Shown: in pieces, positions 5,227 to 5,321 of the stretch | How the letters are laid out: each line of letters begins with the position of its first letter | Numbering within the stretch: position 1 is the first letter of the stretch | Source: an uncultured Clostridia bacterium | Lineage (GTDB): Bacteria; Bacillota; Clostridia; Oscillospirales; CAG-272 | Length of the DNA stretch: 5,321 bases | Reading direction: 5' to 3' | Assembly (NCBI GenBank): GCA_937884385.1 | Contig: CALGCW010000089.1 | Location: 1 to 5,321 of the forward strand | Notes under the pieces: model-generated | Database searches by the model: none | The model's input: only the letters and a program-made list of their open reading frames with translations | What the model was told of the DNA's origin: nothing | Made by a program: the position numbers and the translations under genes

Positions 5227-5321
5227 GTTACTTTTTTCGAGAAAAAAGTAACCAAAAAAGCTTTTGATCAGCTTCGCGGCAAGATTTCGCGTAAATTTTC
5301 GATAAAATGCGAGCATTTTAT
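5227..5321 (-). repeat. Right copy of the two-hairpin intergenic repeat, upstream of rlmN
   Basis: Read on the minus strand: hairpin 1 ATAAAATGC, loop TC, GCATTTTAT (5302-5321, reaching the window edge, so the element may continue). Then AATTTACGCG and CGCGAAGCT (5270-5278), AAAAGCTTTT (5256-5265), GGTTAC, and hairpin 2 GTTACTTTTTT, loop CTCG, AAAAAAGTAAC (5227-5252). It lies 55 bases before the rlmN start and points toward the gene, so hairpin 2 would be in the rlmN leader if transcription begins further upstream. Hairpin 1 is unrelated in sequence to that of the left copy but sits in the same place. Confidence 0.7.

Noticed and set aside
4930..5316. 128-codon minus-strand open frame
   Set aside because: Its first part is the right-hand repeat and its remainder is rlmN read in another frame. 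The good ribosome binding site belongs to rlmN.
1..5321. A defence, phage or secretion system
   Set aside because: Every gene belongs to a conserved housekeeping or sporulation family. There is no transposase, integrase, toxin-antitoxin pair, nuclease or CRISPR array in the window.

Overview
The window looks like chromosomal DNA from an endospore-forming Firmicute, most likely an uncultured member of the Clostridia. Two things support this. All genes lie on the minus strand in the order rlmN - stp (PPM phosphatase) - Ser/Thr kinase - rsgA - thiN, which is the conserved Firmicutes housekeeping block (in Bacillus subtilis rlmN-prpC-prkC-rsgA-rpe-thiN-spoVM). In addition, a 27-codon gene just after thiN reads as SpoVM, a protein found only in spore formers. 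Genus and species cannot be told from the sequence.

Layout, in the direction of transcription (right to left). 5321-5172 is non-coding and holds one copy of a two-hairpin repeat, followed by the rlmN ribosome binding site. 5171-4107 is rlmN (23S rRNA/tRNA adenine C2 methylase). After 20 bases comes the PP2C-type phosphatase (4086-3304), coupled through an ATGA stop/start overlap to a membrane-anchored Ser/Thr kinase (3307-1937). rsgA (1967-975) overlaps the kinase end by 31 bases, and thiN (973-320) follows rsgA after one base. A 59-base gap with a promoter-like sequence leads to spoVM (260-177), closed by a GC-rich hairpin. 1-150 is non-coding and holds a second, inverted copy of the repeat.

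How the genes fit together. The phosphatase and kinase form a reversible protein-phosphorylation pair. RsgA is a ribosome-assembly GTPase and RlmN an rRNA-modifying enzyme, so the operon joins signalling to ribosome maturation. ThiN makes thiamine diphosphate. SpoVM works only during sporulation, in the mother cell, and seems to have its own promoter.

The points most worth attention are: the tiny spoVM gene, which is easy to miss; a kinase without PASTA domains, with HCD in place of the HRD catalytic motif and no threonine cluster in its activation loop; the absence of rpe between rsgA and thiN; and a pair of inverted, apparently structured repeats flanking the block, whose hairpin arms differ by paired changes. 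I saw no transposase, tRNA, rRNA, CRISPR array or defence system.
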